The notes under the pieces were generated by a model. It saw only the letters and a program-made list of their open reading frames with translations. It had not been told where the DNA came from and did not search any database. This document shows, one piece after another, positions 6,521-15,628 of a stretch of 20,114 nucleotides of DNA. The position numbers and the translations under genes were made by a program. The DNA comes from an uncultured bacterium (GTDB lineage Bacteria > Patescibacteriota > Patescibacteriia > Patescibacteriales > Patescibacteriaceae): positions 1 through 20,114 of the forward strand of contig CALMNI010000023.1 of the NCBI GenBank assembly GCA_937868555.1, written 5' to 3'. How positions within the stretch are numbered: the stretch's first letter is position 1; each line of letters opens with the position of its first letter.

Positions 6521-7939
6521 ATGGATAAGATTCTTCAAACAATTAAACGCTTTATTCCGAAAAAATTATTTAGCGCATTGCGCCCTTGGTATCATTTTTT
6601 ATTAGGGGCAATCGCTAATGTCATCTATCGCTGGCCGAGCGAACGGCTTATTGTAATTGGCGTTACTGGTACGACCGGCAAAACAACAACGACGTATGTA
6701 ATCGCTAAAATGCTTGAGGGAGCCGGCTATACCGTAGGCTATACTTCGACGGCAATGTTCGCTGATGGGAAAAAAGAATGGCTTAATAATAAAAAAATGA
6801 CTATGGTCGGTCGTTTTTTTACCCATAAAATATTGCGAGACATGGTCAATAATGGATGCCAGTATGCGGTTATTGAAACTTCCTCTGAAGGCATCGTTCA
6901 GTACCGTCATCGTTTTATTAATTATGATACGGTTTTATTTACCTGTTTATATCCCGAACATATAGAAGCTCACGGCAGCTTTGAAAAATACCGCGAAGCT
7001 AAAGGAGCGCTTTTTGCTCATTTGAAAAATGGCAAAACTAAATATGCCAATGAAGCTGGAATTATTTGTCGCCCCAAGACGGGATTACAAAAAACCGAAT
7101 TGCGGCGCATTAAGAAAAAAATAGTTGTTAATGGACAGGATGAGCATGCATCATACTTCTTGGATTTTTGGGCAGAAGAAAAATACGCCTATTTCTTATC
7201 CGAGGTTGGCAAGGCGCGGCCGATTTTTGCTTCCGATGTGCAAGAAATAGTGGCCTCGGCATCAAAAACAAACGGCCAAACGAAACTTCATTTTAAGAAT
7301 GAAGAAGTCGCTGTCAATTTACTAGGCGCTTTTAATAGGCAAAATATTTTGGCCGCTTTAAGCGTCGGCATAGCTCACGATCTTCCTTTGGTTCAGCTAA
7401 AGAAGGGGATTGAAAGAATATATGGTGTTGCTGGAAGATTGGAACGTATTGATTCCGGTCAGCCTTTTACCGTTGTCGTTGACTATGCTTTTGAGCCAAA
7501 GGCGGTAACTAATTTGTACGAAACAATTGAGGCACTGCCTCATGGAAAAATTATACATGTGTTGGGATCGGCAGGAGGCGGGCGAGATAAGTCCCGTCGG
7601 CCAATTCTTGGTGCTATTGCCGGAAAGCGGGCGGATATTGCTATCGTGACCGATGAAGATCCCTATGATGAAGACCCGGCGACAATTATTGAACAAGTCG
7701 CCGCTGGGGCTGAGAATGCCGGTAAAAGACTTTCTATTGATTTATTTACCATTCTTAACAGACGGGAAGCAATTCGCAAGGCTTTCAGTCTGGCTGTGAG
7801 TGGAGATGTGGTTCTTATTACCGGAAAGGGAAGCGAGCAGGCGATTTGTCGAGCAGGCGGAAATATGGAGAAATGGGATGATCGTAGTGTTTGTCGAGAG
7901 GAATTAGCCGCCATGGGTTATAAAACTGTGGATAAGTAA
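6521..7939 (+). CDS. MurE-like Mur ligase lacking the N-terminal UDP-binding domain
   Basis: A 472-residue Mur ligase. The ATP-binding loop GVTGTTGKTTTT is at 47-58, then ETSSEGI and the ligase signature GRLERIDSGQPFTVVVDYAFEP (start near 312), and GSAGGGRDKSRRPILG. In MurE these act in ATP-dependent addition of the third amino acid to UDP-MurNAc-dipeptide. Three differences from standard MurE stand out. The P-loop is close to the N-terminus, so the usual domain 1 of about 90 residues is replaced by a short, partly hydrophobic segment. The VDYAHTP motif reads VDYAFEP (320-326). The DNPR motif for meso-diaminopimelate recognition is replaced by DEDPYDEDP (378-386). The acceptor amino acid is therefore uncertain. 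The gene follows the femAB-like gene by 5 bases. Confidence 0.88.
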   Translation: MDKILQTIKRFIPKKLFSALRPWYHFLLGAIANVIYRWPSERLIVIGVTGTTGKTTTTYVIAKMLEGAGYTVGYTSTAMFADGKKEWLNNKKMTMVGRFFTHKILRDMVNNGCQYAVIETSSEGIVQYRHRFINYDTVLFTCLYPEHIEAHGSFEKYREAKGALFAHLKNGKTKYANEAGIICRPKTGLQKTELRRIKKKIVVNGQDEHASYFLDFWAEEKYAYFLSEVGKARPIFASDVQEIVASASKTNGQTKLHFKNEEVAVNLLGAFNRQNILAALSVGIAHDLPLVQLKKGIERIYGVAGRLERIDSGQPFTVVVDYAFEPKAVTNLYETIEALPHGKIIHVLGSAGGGRDKSRRPILGAIAGKRADIAIVTDEDPYDEDPATIIEQVAAGAENAGKRLSIDLFTILNRREAIRKAFSLAVSGDVVLITGKGSEQAICRAGGNMEKWDDRSVCREELAAMGYKTVDK

Positions 7940-8040
7940 AAAGGGTTAAAGCATCTATTTTTATTAATTTTTTTATAAATGGCTTATATTAGTTAAAAAA
8001 TAAGCCTCTTGACAAAGAAATTTTAGTTCAAGTAAAACTG

Positions 8041-8069
8041 TTGACAAGCTTTAATATACTTGTTAATCT
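8041..8069 (+). promoter_or_regulatory. Strong sigma-70-type promoter with extended -10
   Basis: A perfect -35 box TTGACA (8041-8046), a 17-base spacer and TAATCT (8064-8069) preceded by TGT, giving the extended -10 form TGnTAATCT. Predicted transcription start is near 8076. The inverted pair TTGACAAG (8041-8048) and CTTGTTAA (8059-8066), with 7 of 8 bases matching, overlaps both promoter boxes and could be an operator. A second TTGACA at 8009-8014 has only a weak -10 (TAAAAC at 8033). The promoter most likely serves rpoBC, or a small RNA ending at the T-run near 8186. Confidence 0.65.
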
Positions 8070-8128
8070 AAAGGAGTTGTTTCGCGCGACATTTTTTATA
8101 AAGTATACATAAACACCCGCTAGTATCT

Positions 8129-8186
8129 ACGGCCAGAAGTTTTCAGTCCGCCCATCACTGATTTCTAATTATAGGCCGTTTTTTTT
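8129..8186 (+). terminator. Terminator-like hairpin in the rpoB leader (possible attenuator or small-RNA end)
   Basis: ACGGCC (8129-8134) pairs with GGCCGT (8174-8179). An inner, imperfect stem pairs the AGAAGTTTTCAGT stretch with ACTGATTTCT. Eight T's follow directly (8179-8186). This is the form of an intrinsic terminator but lies about 50 bases after the predicted transcription start and about 200 bases before rpoB. It could attenuate rpoBC transcription or end a short RNA of about 110 bases. Confidence 0.55.
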
Positions 8187-8270
8187 GTTTTTGCAGGGTA
8201 TACGAGCAGTGTTTTTTCCAAAGTGTACGCTTTTCGGCCACTCTATCAATTGAATAATTTTTAATCTTAG

Positions 8271-8293
8271 CTCTCAATATTTTCTCTTGAGAG
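8271..8293 (+). promoter_or_regulatory. Perfect 7-bp hairpin in the rpoB leader
   Basis: CTCTCAA (8271-8277) pairs with TTGAGAG (8287-8293) around a 9-base loop. There is no following T-run, so it is not a simple terminator. Its role is unknown; it may be part of a larger leader structure. Confidence 0.4.
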
Positions 8294-8313
8294 ATTTGTC
8301 ATATTTACTAAAA

Positions 8314-8376
8314 AAGTGACAAGTGACAAGCCGCCAGGAGCCTATAAAGCTGTTTGCCGCTTATCACTTTTCACTT
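8314..8376. repeat. Imperfect inverted repeat built from AAGTGAC units, before rpoB
   Basis: The left arm 8314-8331 (AAGTGACAAGTGACAAGC) pairs at 16 of 18 positions with the right arm 8359-8376. Each arm contains two copies of an AAGTGA-type word. The loop of 27 bases contains AGGAG (8336-8340). The hairpin ends 14 bases before the rpoB ATG, so the folded RNA could influence rpoB translation. It resembles an independent dispersed repeat, but only one copy is in the window. Confidence 0.6.
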
Positions 8377-8390
8377 GCCACTTAATTTTT

Positions 8391-11300
8391 ATGCCTAAGA
8401 CCTCCATCCGCGCTGCGGCGCGAACTTATTTTACTGCTCAGGACGCGGTAATCCCCATGCCCGACCTGATTGAAGTCCAAAAGGATTCCTATGCCTGGTT
8501 TCTCAAAGAAGGACTAGCGGATTTGTTTGAGGAGATTACCCCGATTACCGATTTTATCGGGCGGGAACTTGAATTGCATTTTGGTAAGTATTATTTGGAT
8601 GAGCCTAAATTTGATGAAGCTGAAAGCAAGGCAAAGAATGTTACCTATGAAGCCTCTTTGAGAGTTGAGACTTCTTTGTTAAATAAAAAGACTGGTTCAA
8701 AAATGACCCAGGAAGTTTTTCTTGGCGATTTTCCTTTGATGACTAAGAACGGTACTTTTATTATCAATGGTATTGAACGCGCTATCGTATCACAGCTCAT
8801 ACGTTCGGCGGGCGTCATCTTCTCTGCTGAAGTTATTCGCGGACGTAAATACTATGGAGCTAAAATTATTCCGAATCGCGGCGCCTGGATTGAATTGGAA
8901 ACTGATGGAGCCGGAGTTATTTGGGCAAGAATAGATCGTAAGCGCAAAGTGGCAGTTACGTCGCTTTTGCGCGCCTTTGGTTTTGGCACTAACGACGAAA
9001 TCAAAGCTTTGTTTACTGACGTCAATCAAGGCGAAGTTGATTATATTGAAGCGACGTTGGCAAAGGACACGGCCGCTGATGAAGCTGAAGGTCTAATTGA
9101 AGTTTATAAGCGCATTCGTCCGGGCGATCTTGCGACAGCCGATAACGCCAAGCAGCTTATCCATTCCATGTTCTTCCGCTTTGACCGTTATGACTTTGAC
9201 CGCGTCGGACGTTACAAGTTAAATAAGCGTTTCGGTTTTGACATTCCTAATAATAAATCAACGCGCATTTTGCGCCGCGAAGATCTTGTTGCTATCATCG
9301 GAGAAATTATTCGTTTAAATATTACCCAAGAAAAAGAAGACGATATAGACCATTTGGGGAATCGCCGCGTTCGCGCTATTGGTGAATTGATTCAGAATAA
9401 AACCCGCATTGGTTTGGCTCGCATGGAGCGCATCATCAAAGATAAGATGAGTATTACTGAGCTCGATTCCTTAAGCCCGAACAAGCTTATCAACGCTCGC
9501 CCTGTGATGAGTGTTGTAAAGGAATTCTTCATGTCTTCCCAGCTTTCTCAGTTCATGGACCAAACCAATCCTTTGGCTGAGCTCGAGCACAAGCGTCGTT
9601 TGTCAGCTATGGGACCGGGCGGTCTTACGCGTGAACGTGCCGGCTTTGAAGTTCGCGACGTGCACACAACTCACTATAGCCGCATTTGTCCTATTGCAAC
9701 GCCAGAAGGACCGAACATCGGTTTGGTTGGACACTTTGCCAGCTATGCCCGTCTTAATAAATACGGTTTTATCGAAGCACCGTACCGCAAAGTAGTGCGG
9801 GAAAAGGACGGCCGCTCTCGAGTTACGGACGAGATCGTCTATCTTGATGCTTTCGAAGAAGAAAAGTATATTTCAACCGCTTTTACAACCCCAGTTGATG
9901 AGGACGGTTATTTCATAAAAGAAAAAGCTGAAGTTCGTAAGTTTGGAGAACCAGCGATTGAAGTCACCTCTAAAATTGATTTAGTGGGAGTCGCCGCTAA
10001 CCAAATTGTTTCGGTCGCGACTTCTCTTATTCCTTTCTTAGAACATGATGACGGTATTCGCGCTTTGATGGGAACAAACATGCAGCGACAAGCCGTGCCT
10101 TTGATTGCCGCCAAGGCCCCTATTGTTGGTACGGGCGTCGAAGGCCGAGCCGCTTCCGATTCGGGGCATGTGGTATTAGCTGAAGCGGACGGAGAAATCA
10201 TTAAAGCTGATGGTACGCAAATTGTTCTGAGGGACAAAAATGGCAAAGATCATGTTTATAAATTGAGCAAATTCCTCCGCTCAAACGCTTCGACCTGCAT
10301 TAACCAGCGACCCATTGTTAATCATGGCGATCATGTTAAGAAGGGTCAGATTTTAACCGATGCTTCCGCTATTGACCAAGGCGAACTCGCTTTGGGCAAT
10401 AACGTATTAGTTGCTTTCATGACGTGGGAAGGATTCAACTATGAAGACGCGGTTATTATTTCTGAGCGTTTAGTTAAAGAAGATCTGTATTCTTCTATAC
10501 ACATCGAGCACTATACGATCGATGTTCGCGATACGAAGCTGGGCGCTGAAGTTGTTACTAATGATATTCCTAATATTTCCGAAGAGAAGTTATCCAATCT
10601 TGACGAACGGGGCATTATCCGAATCGGCGCTGAAGTTTCAAGTGGAGATATCTTGGTTGGTAAGATTACGCCAAAAGGAGAAACCGAACTTTCGGCAGAA
10701 GAAAAATTATTGCGCGCTATTTTCGGCGATAAAGCTAAAGACGTCCGAGATTCTTCCTTATATCTTGAACATGGCGAACATGGAAAAGTAGTTGATGTTA
10801 AAATTTTCTCCCGCGAACAGGGCGATAAGCTTTCGGCCGGAGTTATACAGTCAATTCAAGTAACGGTCGCCAACCTTCGTAAGATTCGCGCTGGCGATAA
10901 AATGGCTGGACGCCACGGTAACAAAGGCGTTGTTTCTAAAATTGTTCCGCGCGAAGACATGCCGTATCTTGAAGATGGTACTCCTATTGATATTATTCTT
11001 TCGCCATTGGGAGTTGTTTCCCGTATGAACTTAGGTCAGTTGTTGGAAACTCACCTTGGCTTTGCCGCTAAGAAATTAAATTATAAAGTCGCTACACCGC
11101 CGTTGAATGGTATTAGTGAAGAAACAATACGACAAGAATTAGCCAAGGCCGGTCTTCCAATCGACGGAAAAGTTTCTTTGATCAATGGAAAAACGGGTGA
11201 GCATTTTGATAATAAAGTGAGCGTTGGCTATAAGTATATGCTTAAACTCAACCATATGGTTGAAGATAAAATTCACCAGCGTTCAATTGGCCCATACTCG

Positions 11301-11678
11301 CTTATTACGCAGCAGCCTCTTGGCGGTAAGGCCCAATTCGGCGGTCAGCGTTTCGGAGAAATGGAAGTGTGGGCATTGGAAGCTTACGGCGCCGCTCATA
11401 GCTTGCAAGAAATTCTAACGATTAAGTCTGATGACGTTGCCGGCCGCTCAAAGGCCTATGAGTCTATTATTAAGGGAGAAGTTATTCGCAAATTAAATGT
11501 ACCAGAATCCTTTAACGTCTTGGTCCGCGAATTAAAGGGTCTTGGTCTTGATGTTGAGCTTTTGGATAGAGACAATAAGCCAATCGCCCTAGAGAAGGGA
11601 AGTGATGATCTTGAGAATTCTCGACCCATCCCTCCTCGTATGTCCGAAGCGCCAGTTGGCGAAGTATCTGCTGAATAA
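8391..11678 (+). CDS. rpoB: DNA-directed RNA polymerase subunit beta
   Basis: A 1095-residue beta subunit of RNA polymerase. The rifampicin-binding region SQLSQFMDQTNPLAELEHKRR then LSAMGPGGLTRERAGFEVRDVH is well preserved, with the Asp, His and Ser equivalent to E. coli D516, H526 and S531 present. Other landmarks are THYSRICPIATPEGPNIGL, GFNYEDAVIISERLV, KITPKGETELSAEEKLLRAIFG, KMAGRHGNKGVVSKI and QQPLGGKAQFGGQRFGEMEVWALEAYGA. It is shorter than E. coli RpoB (1342), as in many bacteria lacking the lineage-specific insertions. The start at ATG 8391 gives MPKTSIRAAARTYF; the frame runs upstream to GTG 8316, but those codons are repeat sequence. The stop is 17 bases before rpoC. Confidence 0.98.
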   Translation: MPKTSIRAAARTYFTAQDAVIPMPDLIEVQKDSYAWFLKEGLADLFEEITPITDFIGRELELHFGKYYLDEPKFDEAESKAKNVTYEASLRVETSLLNKKTGSKMTQEVFLGDFPLMTKNGTFIINGIERAIVSQLIRSAGVIFSAEVIRGRKYYGAKIIPNRGAWIELETDGAGVIWARIDRKRKVAVTSLLRAFGFGTNDEIKALFTDVNQGEVDYIEATLAKDTAADEAEGLIEVYKRIRPGDLATADNAKQLIHSMFFRFDRYDFDRVGRYKLNKRFGFDIPNNKSTRILRREDLVAIIGEIIRLNITQEKEDDIDHLGNRRVRAIGELIQNKTRIGLARMERIIKDKMSITELDSLSPNKLINARPVMSVVKEFFMSSQLSQFMDQTNPLAELEHKRRLSAMGPGGLTRERAGFEVRDVHTTHYSRICPIATPEGPNIGLVGHFASYARLNKYGFIEAPYRKVVREKDGRSRVTDEIVYLDAFEEEKYISTAFTTPVDEDGYFIKEKAEVRKFGEPAIEVTSKIDLVGVAANQIVSVATSLIPFLEHDDGIRALMGTNMQRQAVPLIAAKAPIVGTGVEGRAASDSGHVVLAEADGEIIKADGTQIVLRDKNGKDHVYKLSKFLRSNASTCINQRPIVNHGDHVKKGQILTDASAIDQGELALGNNVLVAFMTWEGFNYEDAVIISERLVKEDLYSSIHIEHYTIDVRDTKLGAEVVTNDIPNISEEKLSNLDERGIIRIGAEVSSGDILVGKITPKGETELSAEEKLLRAIFGDKAKDVRDSSLYLEHGEHGKVVDVKIFSREQGDKLSAGVIQSIQVTVANLRKIRAGDKMAGRHGNKGVVSKIVPREDMPYLEDGTPIDIILSPLGVVSRMNLGQLLETHLGFAAKKLNYKVATPPLNGISEETIRQELAKAGLPIDGKVSLINGKTGEHFDNKVSVGYKYMLKLNHMVEDKIHQRSIGPYSLITQQPLGGKAQFGGQRFGEMEVWALEAYGAAHSLQEILTIKSDDVAGRSKAYESIIKGEVIRKLNVPESFNVLVRELKGLGLDVELLDRDNKPIALEKGSDDLENSRPIPPRMSEAPVGEVSAE

Positions 11679-11695
11679 GCCTAAATCCTACTCAT

Positions 11696-14600
11696 ATGAT
11701 TAACCCAATCAAAACTAACGATTTCGAGGCTATCAAGCTGAAGCTGGCTTCGCCAGAAAGCATTATCGAATGGTCACATGGCGAAGTAACTCGTCCGGAA
11801 ACCATTAATTACCGTACTCAAAAACCAGAAAAAGACGGTTTATTTTGTGAACGTATTTTCGGTCCTTCTAAGGATTGGGAATGCTATTGTGGTAAGTATA
11901 AAAAGATTCGCTATAAGGGCATTGTCTGCGACAAATGCGGCGTTGAAGTAACGCGTAGCATTGTTCGCCGCGAACGCATGGGGCATATTAAATTAGAAAC
12001 GCCTGTAACTCATATTTGGTTCCTTCGCGGTTTGTCTTCTAAGGTAGGTTTAGCGCTCGATTTATCAATGCAGTCCTTGGAAAAAGTGGTATATTTTGCC
12101 AGCTTTGTCATTACAGATGTTAATGAGGAATTAAAACAAGCGACGCTTGACCAAATCAAACAGGAATATAAAGCAAAAAAGAAATCTTTGGAAACTGACT
12201 TCTCGGAACAGGCTTCTAAGGTTCGAGCTGCTAAAGCAAAGATGACTAAAGAAGGAAAGAGCCAGCTCGAAGCTACTGATATGGCCGAACGGGAAATTGA
12301 AAGCCTTGAAAAGATTCGTGATGAAAAGATGCTTGGCTTGGACAGTGCGTTTAGCCAGGCGCAAAAAGAGTTAAAGGATCTTAAGCCATTGACGATTATT
12401 TCTGAAAATATTTATCAGAACTTAAGTTTGAAATACGGGCATATTTTTAGCGCCGGTATTGGCGCAGAAGCAGTCCGCCAATTATTAGAACGCCTTGATC
12501 TTCCTAAGGAAATCAAAGAGCTTGATAAATCATTGGTTGATGCTGTTGAGTCAAAGAAAGAGAAAATTATCAAGCGCTTGAAATTCTTCAAGAATTTGCA
12601 CGCTAATAATATCAATCCCGCCTGGATGGTAATGAAGGCCGTTCCTGTTATTCCGCCAGATTTGCGCCCTATGGTCGCTTTGGACGGAGGCCGTTTCGCT
12701 ACATCGGATTTAAACGATTTGTATCGCCGTATTATCAACCGTAATAACCGCTTAAAGCAATTGTTGGAATTGAGCGCTCCGGAAGTTATTTGCCGCAATG
12801 AAAAGCGCATGTTGCAGGAAGCGGTCGATGCGTTAATTGATAACTCTATCCGCCATGGGAAGACTGTTGTTGCGTCGACGGGACAAAAGCGCATGTTGAA
12901 GTCTTTGGCTGATTCTCTTAAAGGCAAGCAGGGACGTTTCCGTCAAAACTTGCTTGGTAAGCGCATTGACTATTCGGGACGCAGCGTTATCGTTGTTAAT
13001 CCAAATTTGCGCCTTGACCAATGCGGTGTGCCTAAGCGCATGGCGATTGAATTGTTTAAGCCTTTCATTATCTCAAAATTAATCGAACGGGAAATTGTAC
13101 ACAACGTCCGCAGCGCTTCTCGCTATATTGAAGCGGGACATGATGAAGTATGGGATATACTTGAAGAAATCATTCAGGGAGCCTATGTTATGTTAAACCG
13201 CGCTCCTACCTTGCACCGTCTTGGTATCCAGGCTTTCCGACCTATTTTAATTGAAGGATTGGCTTTGCAAATCCATCCCTTAGTGTGTACCGCTTTTAAC
13301 GCCGACTTCGACGGAGACCAAATGGCGGTTCACGTTCCTTTGACCGAAGAAGCAATCGCGGAAGCACGAGATCTTATGCTTGCTTCGCACAATTTATTAA
13401 AACCCGCCACCGGTGATCCAGTCGTTGCTCCCGATAAAGATATCGTTTGGGGTGCTTTCTATATGACAAGCCTTGAACGCGAAGATGAGAAGCCGAAGCG
13501 GAATTTCTATTCGACTGGAGAAGCAAAAGCCGCCTATCAGCATGGAGGCATCCGTTTGCGTGAAAATATCAACGTTTTCTTTGAAGGAAAAGGATTGGTG
13601 CAGACCACCGTTGGCCGGGTAATTTTTAATGATATTCTTCCGGAAGGCTTGCGCTATGTTAATGAATTGGTTAACAAGGGCAAAGTTAAGGGAATGATTA
13701 AGGAGAGCTACCGCCAATTCGGGGAAGAACGGACCGTCCAGCTTCTTGATGAAATGAAAAAAGTTAGCTTTGATTATATTACTAAGAGCGGCTTGTCATG
13801 GGGTATGGGCGACTTGGCTGACTTCGATGTTGCTGAAAAGTTAATTGCTGAAGCTGAAGTAAAGGCAGAAGAAATTCAAAATTATTACGATGAAGGTCTA
13901 TTAACCGACAGTGAACGCTATAGCAAGATTATTGAATTGTGGACTAAGACCAAGGAGGAAGTCGCTTTTGTATGTACAAAGAATCTTGATAAACACGGTC
14001 CGGTGTATTCAATGATCGAATCTGGTGCCCGCGGTACCTGGGCTCAGTTAACGCAGATTTTGGGCATGAAAGGTTTGGTTACCTCGCCGTCAGGAAAGAT
14101 TATCGAGTTGCCGGTTAAAGGAAACTTTAAGCGCGGCTTCGATGTGCTTGAATACTTTATTGCAACTCACGGTGTACGTAAGGGTCTCTCTGACACGGCG
14201 CTCCGTACGTCAAACGCCGGTTACTTGACTCGCCGTTTGGTTGACGTTGCTCAAGATGTTGTTATTGTTGACGAAGATTGCGAATCGACGGATGGCATTA
14301 CCATGACGCATGAAGAAAGCGAAGAAATGGGACGTCCATTAATCCGCCGTATTATCGGCCGCTTCTTAACGACTGATCTTAAGAATGCTGCTGGCAAAGT
14401 TTTGCTAAAGGGTGGAGAACTCATTACTGAAGATTTGGGCGATGAATTCGCAAATGAAGCTATCCCATCGGCTACTGTTCGTTCGGTATTACAATGCAAA
14501 TTGCATCGCGGAGTCTGCCAGAAATGCTACGGATACGACTTGGCCTATAATAAGTTAGTAAAACTCGGTACTGCTGTCGGTATTATTGCCGCTCAATCTA

Positions 14601-15619
14601 TTGGAGAACCAGGAACACAGTTGACGATGCGTACCTTCCATACCGGTGGTGTTGCCGACCAGGACGACATTACGCAAGGTTTGCCTCGCGTTGAAGAAAT
14701 TTTTGAAGCTCGATCCCCGAAGCGCAAGGCTTTTGTCGCCGACGTTGCTGGAAGCGTTACTGTTACCGAAATAAAGACCGAAGGCGGTACTCAGAGCCGT
14801 TTGGTTTCCATACAGCACGAAGGAGAAGAAACTGATAAATACTACTTTGCCGAAGCAGTGCTGGCTGATAAAAAAGCCGCTACTGAAGAAACGAAGGCTA
14901 AGAAAAAGAAAATTAAGGCTGAGCTATTGGTTAAAGACGGGGATACTGTTAAAAAGGATGCGCCTTTGTTCCAAGCTGGGGACGTAACAGTCAAAGCTGA
15001 ACGAGGCGGCGTTGTTAAAACCGAAGAAAAATATCTCAAAGTTATTGTTCCGGTTGAGAAGGCGAAGGAATACATTATTCCCCGCACCTTTAATGTATGG
15101 GTTAAGGATGGCCAAACAGTAGCGGCCGGACAACAGCTTTCTGATGGTAGTCTTGATTTACAGCATTTGTATGAACTCCGAGGTATTCAAGAAACCCAGC
15201 AATATATTGTCAAAGAAATTCAGTACGTCTATTCGTCTCAAGGCCAGCCTTTGAACGATAAGCATATTGAAACAATTGCTCGTCAAATGTTCTCTCGCGT
15301 CTATATTCAAGATCCTGGAGAAACTGATTTCTTGATTGGCGAAGTTATTGAGAAACCCATATTTGACAGGCAAAATGCCGCAGCTGAAAAGGCTGGAAAG
15401 AAGATTGCTATTGGCAAGCAGCTTTTGATGGGAATGACCAAGGCTTCCTTGACCACCAATAGTTTCTTATCGGCTGCCTCCTTCCAAGAAACTGCCAAGG
15501 TATTAATCGATGCCGCCATTACTGGTAAGATCGATTATCTTGAAGGCTTGAAGGAAAACGTTATTATTGGACGTCCAATTCCGGCTGGAACCGGTTTTAA
15601 GAGAATGCCTAAAGAATAA
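11696..15619 (+). CDS. rpoC: DNA-directed RNA polymerase subunit beta'
   Basis: A 1307-residue beta' subunit. The N-terminal zinc ribbon has Cys63, Cys65, Cys78 and Cys81 (CYCG...CDKCG). The catalytic loop NADFDGDQMAVHVPL places the magnesium-binding aspartates at 537, 539 and 541. The second zinc site is visible in CKLHRGVCQKCYGYDL with an upstream cysteine in VDEDCES. Trigger-loop-region sequence GTAVGIIAAQSIGEPGTQLTMRTFHTGG is intact. Residues about 145-225 are rich in Lys and Glu and probably a helical coiled coil. The C-terminal end GRPIPAGTGFKRMP is typical. Only TAAATCCTACTCAT-like sequence, without Shine-Dalgarno, separates it from rpoB, so translation is probably coupled or SD-independent. 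The gene is closed by the terminator at 15629. Confidence 0.98.
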   Translation: MINPIKTNDFEAIKLKLASPESIIEWSHGEVTRPETINYRTQKPEKDGLFCERIFGPSKDWECYCGKYKKIRYKGIVCDKCGVEVTRSIVRRERMGHIKLETPVTHIWFLRGLSSKVGLALDLSMQSLEKVVYFASFVITDVNEELKQATLDQIKQEYKAKKKSLETDFSEQASKVRAAKAKMTKEGKSQLEATDMAEREIESLEKIRDEKMLGLDSAFSQAQKELKDLKPLTIISENIYQNLSLKYGHIFSAGIGAEAVRQLLERLDLPKEIKELDKSLVDAVESKKEKIIKRLKFFKNLHANNINPAWMVMKAVPVIPPDLRPMVALDGGRFATSDLNDLYRRIINRNNRLKQLLELSAPEVICRNEKRMLQEAVDALIDNSIRHGKTVVASTGQKRMLKSLADSLKGKQGRFRQNLLGKRIDYSGRSVIVVNPNLRLDQCGVPKRMAIELFKPFIISKLIEREIVHNVRSASRYIEAGHDEVWDILEEIIQGAYVMLNRAPTLHRLGIQAFRPILIEGLALQIHPLVCTAFNADFDGDQMAVHVPLTEEAIAEARDLMLASHNLLKPATGDPVVAPDKDIVWGAFYMTSLEREDEKPKRNFYSTGEAKAAYQHGGIRLRENINVFFEGKGLVQTTVGRVIFNDILPEGLRYVNELVNKGKVKGMIKESYRQFGEERTVQLLDEMKKVSFDYITKSGLSWGMGDLADFDVAEKLIAEAEVKAEEIQNYYDEGLLTDSERYSKIIELWTKTKEEVAFVCTKNLDKHGPVYSMIESGARGTWAQLTQILGMKGLVTSPSGKIIELPVKGNFKRGFDVLEYFIATHGVRKGLSDTALRTSNAGYLTRRLVDVAQDVVIVDEDCESTDGITMTHEESEEMGRPLIRRIIGRFLTTDLKNAAGKVLLKGGELITEDLGDEFANEAIPSATVRSVLQCKLHRGVCQKCYGYDLAYNKLVKLGTAVGIIAAQSIGEPGTQLTMRTFHTGGVADQDDITQGLPRVEEIFEARSPKRKAFVADVAGSVTVTEIKTEGGTQSRLVSIQHEGEETDKYYFAEAVLADKKAATEETKAKKKKIKAELLVKDGDTVKKDAPLFQAGDVTVKAERGGVVKTEEKYLKVIVPVEKAKEYIIPRTFNVWVKDGQTVAAGQQLSDGSLDLQHLYELRGIQETQQYIVKEIQYVYSSQGQPLNDKHIETIARQMFSRVYIQDPGETDFLIGEVIEKPIFDRQNAAAEKAGKKIAIGKQLLMGMTKASLTTNSFLSAASFQETAKVLIDAAITGKIDYLEGLKENVIIGRPIPAGTGFKRMPKE

Positions 15620-15628
15620 GAGTATACA

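Larger units (their letters stand above)
7940..8390 (+). other. Non-coding leader/intergenic region before rpoB
   Basis: This 451-base stretch has no convincing gene. In order it holds a hairpin GGCTTAT...ATAAGCC (7981-8006), two TTGACA boxes (8009 and 8041), a good promoter, a hairpin with eight T's (8129-8186), a stretch rich in GTATAC/GTGTAC-like words, a hairpin CTCTCAA...TTGAGAG (8271-8293), and an AAGTGAC-type inverted repeat just before rpoB. If the 8041 promoter drives rpoB, the untranslated leader is about 315 bases. Confidence 0.8.

Noticed and set aside
8316..8390. Upstream in-frame GTG start for rpoB adding 25 residues
   Set aside because: The extra codons fall in the AAGTGAC inverted repeat, do not resemble RpoB N-termini, and ATG 8391 gives the expected start.
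8790..15519. Many antisense ORFs of 60-170 codons within rpoB and rpoC
   Set aside because: They mirror the codon bias of the two long sense genes, lack motifs and ribosome-binding sites, and are typical shadows.
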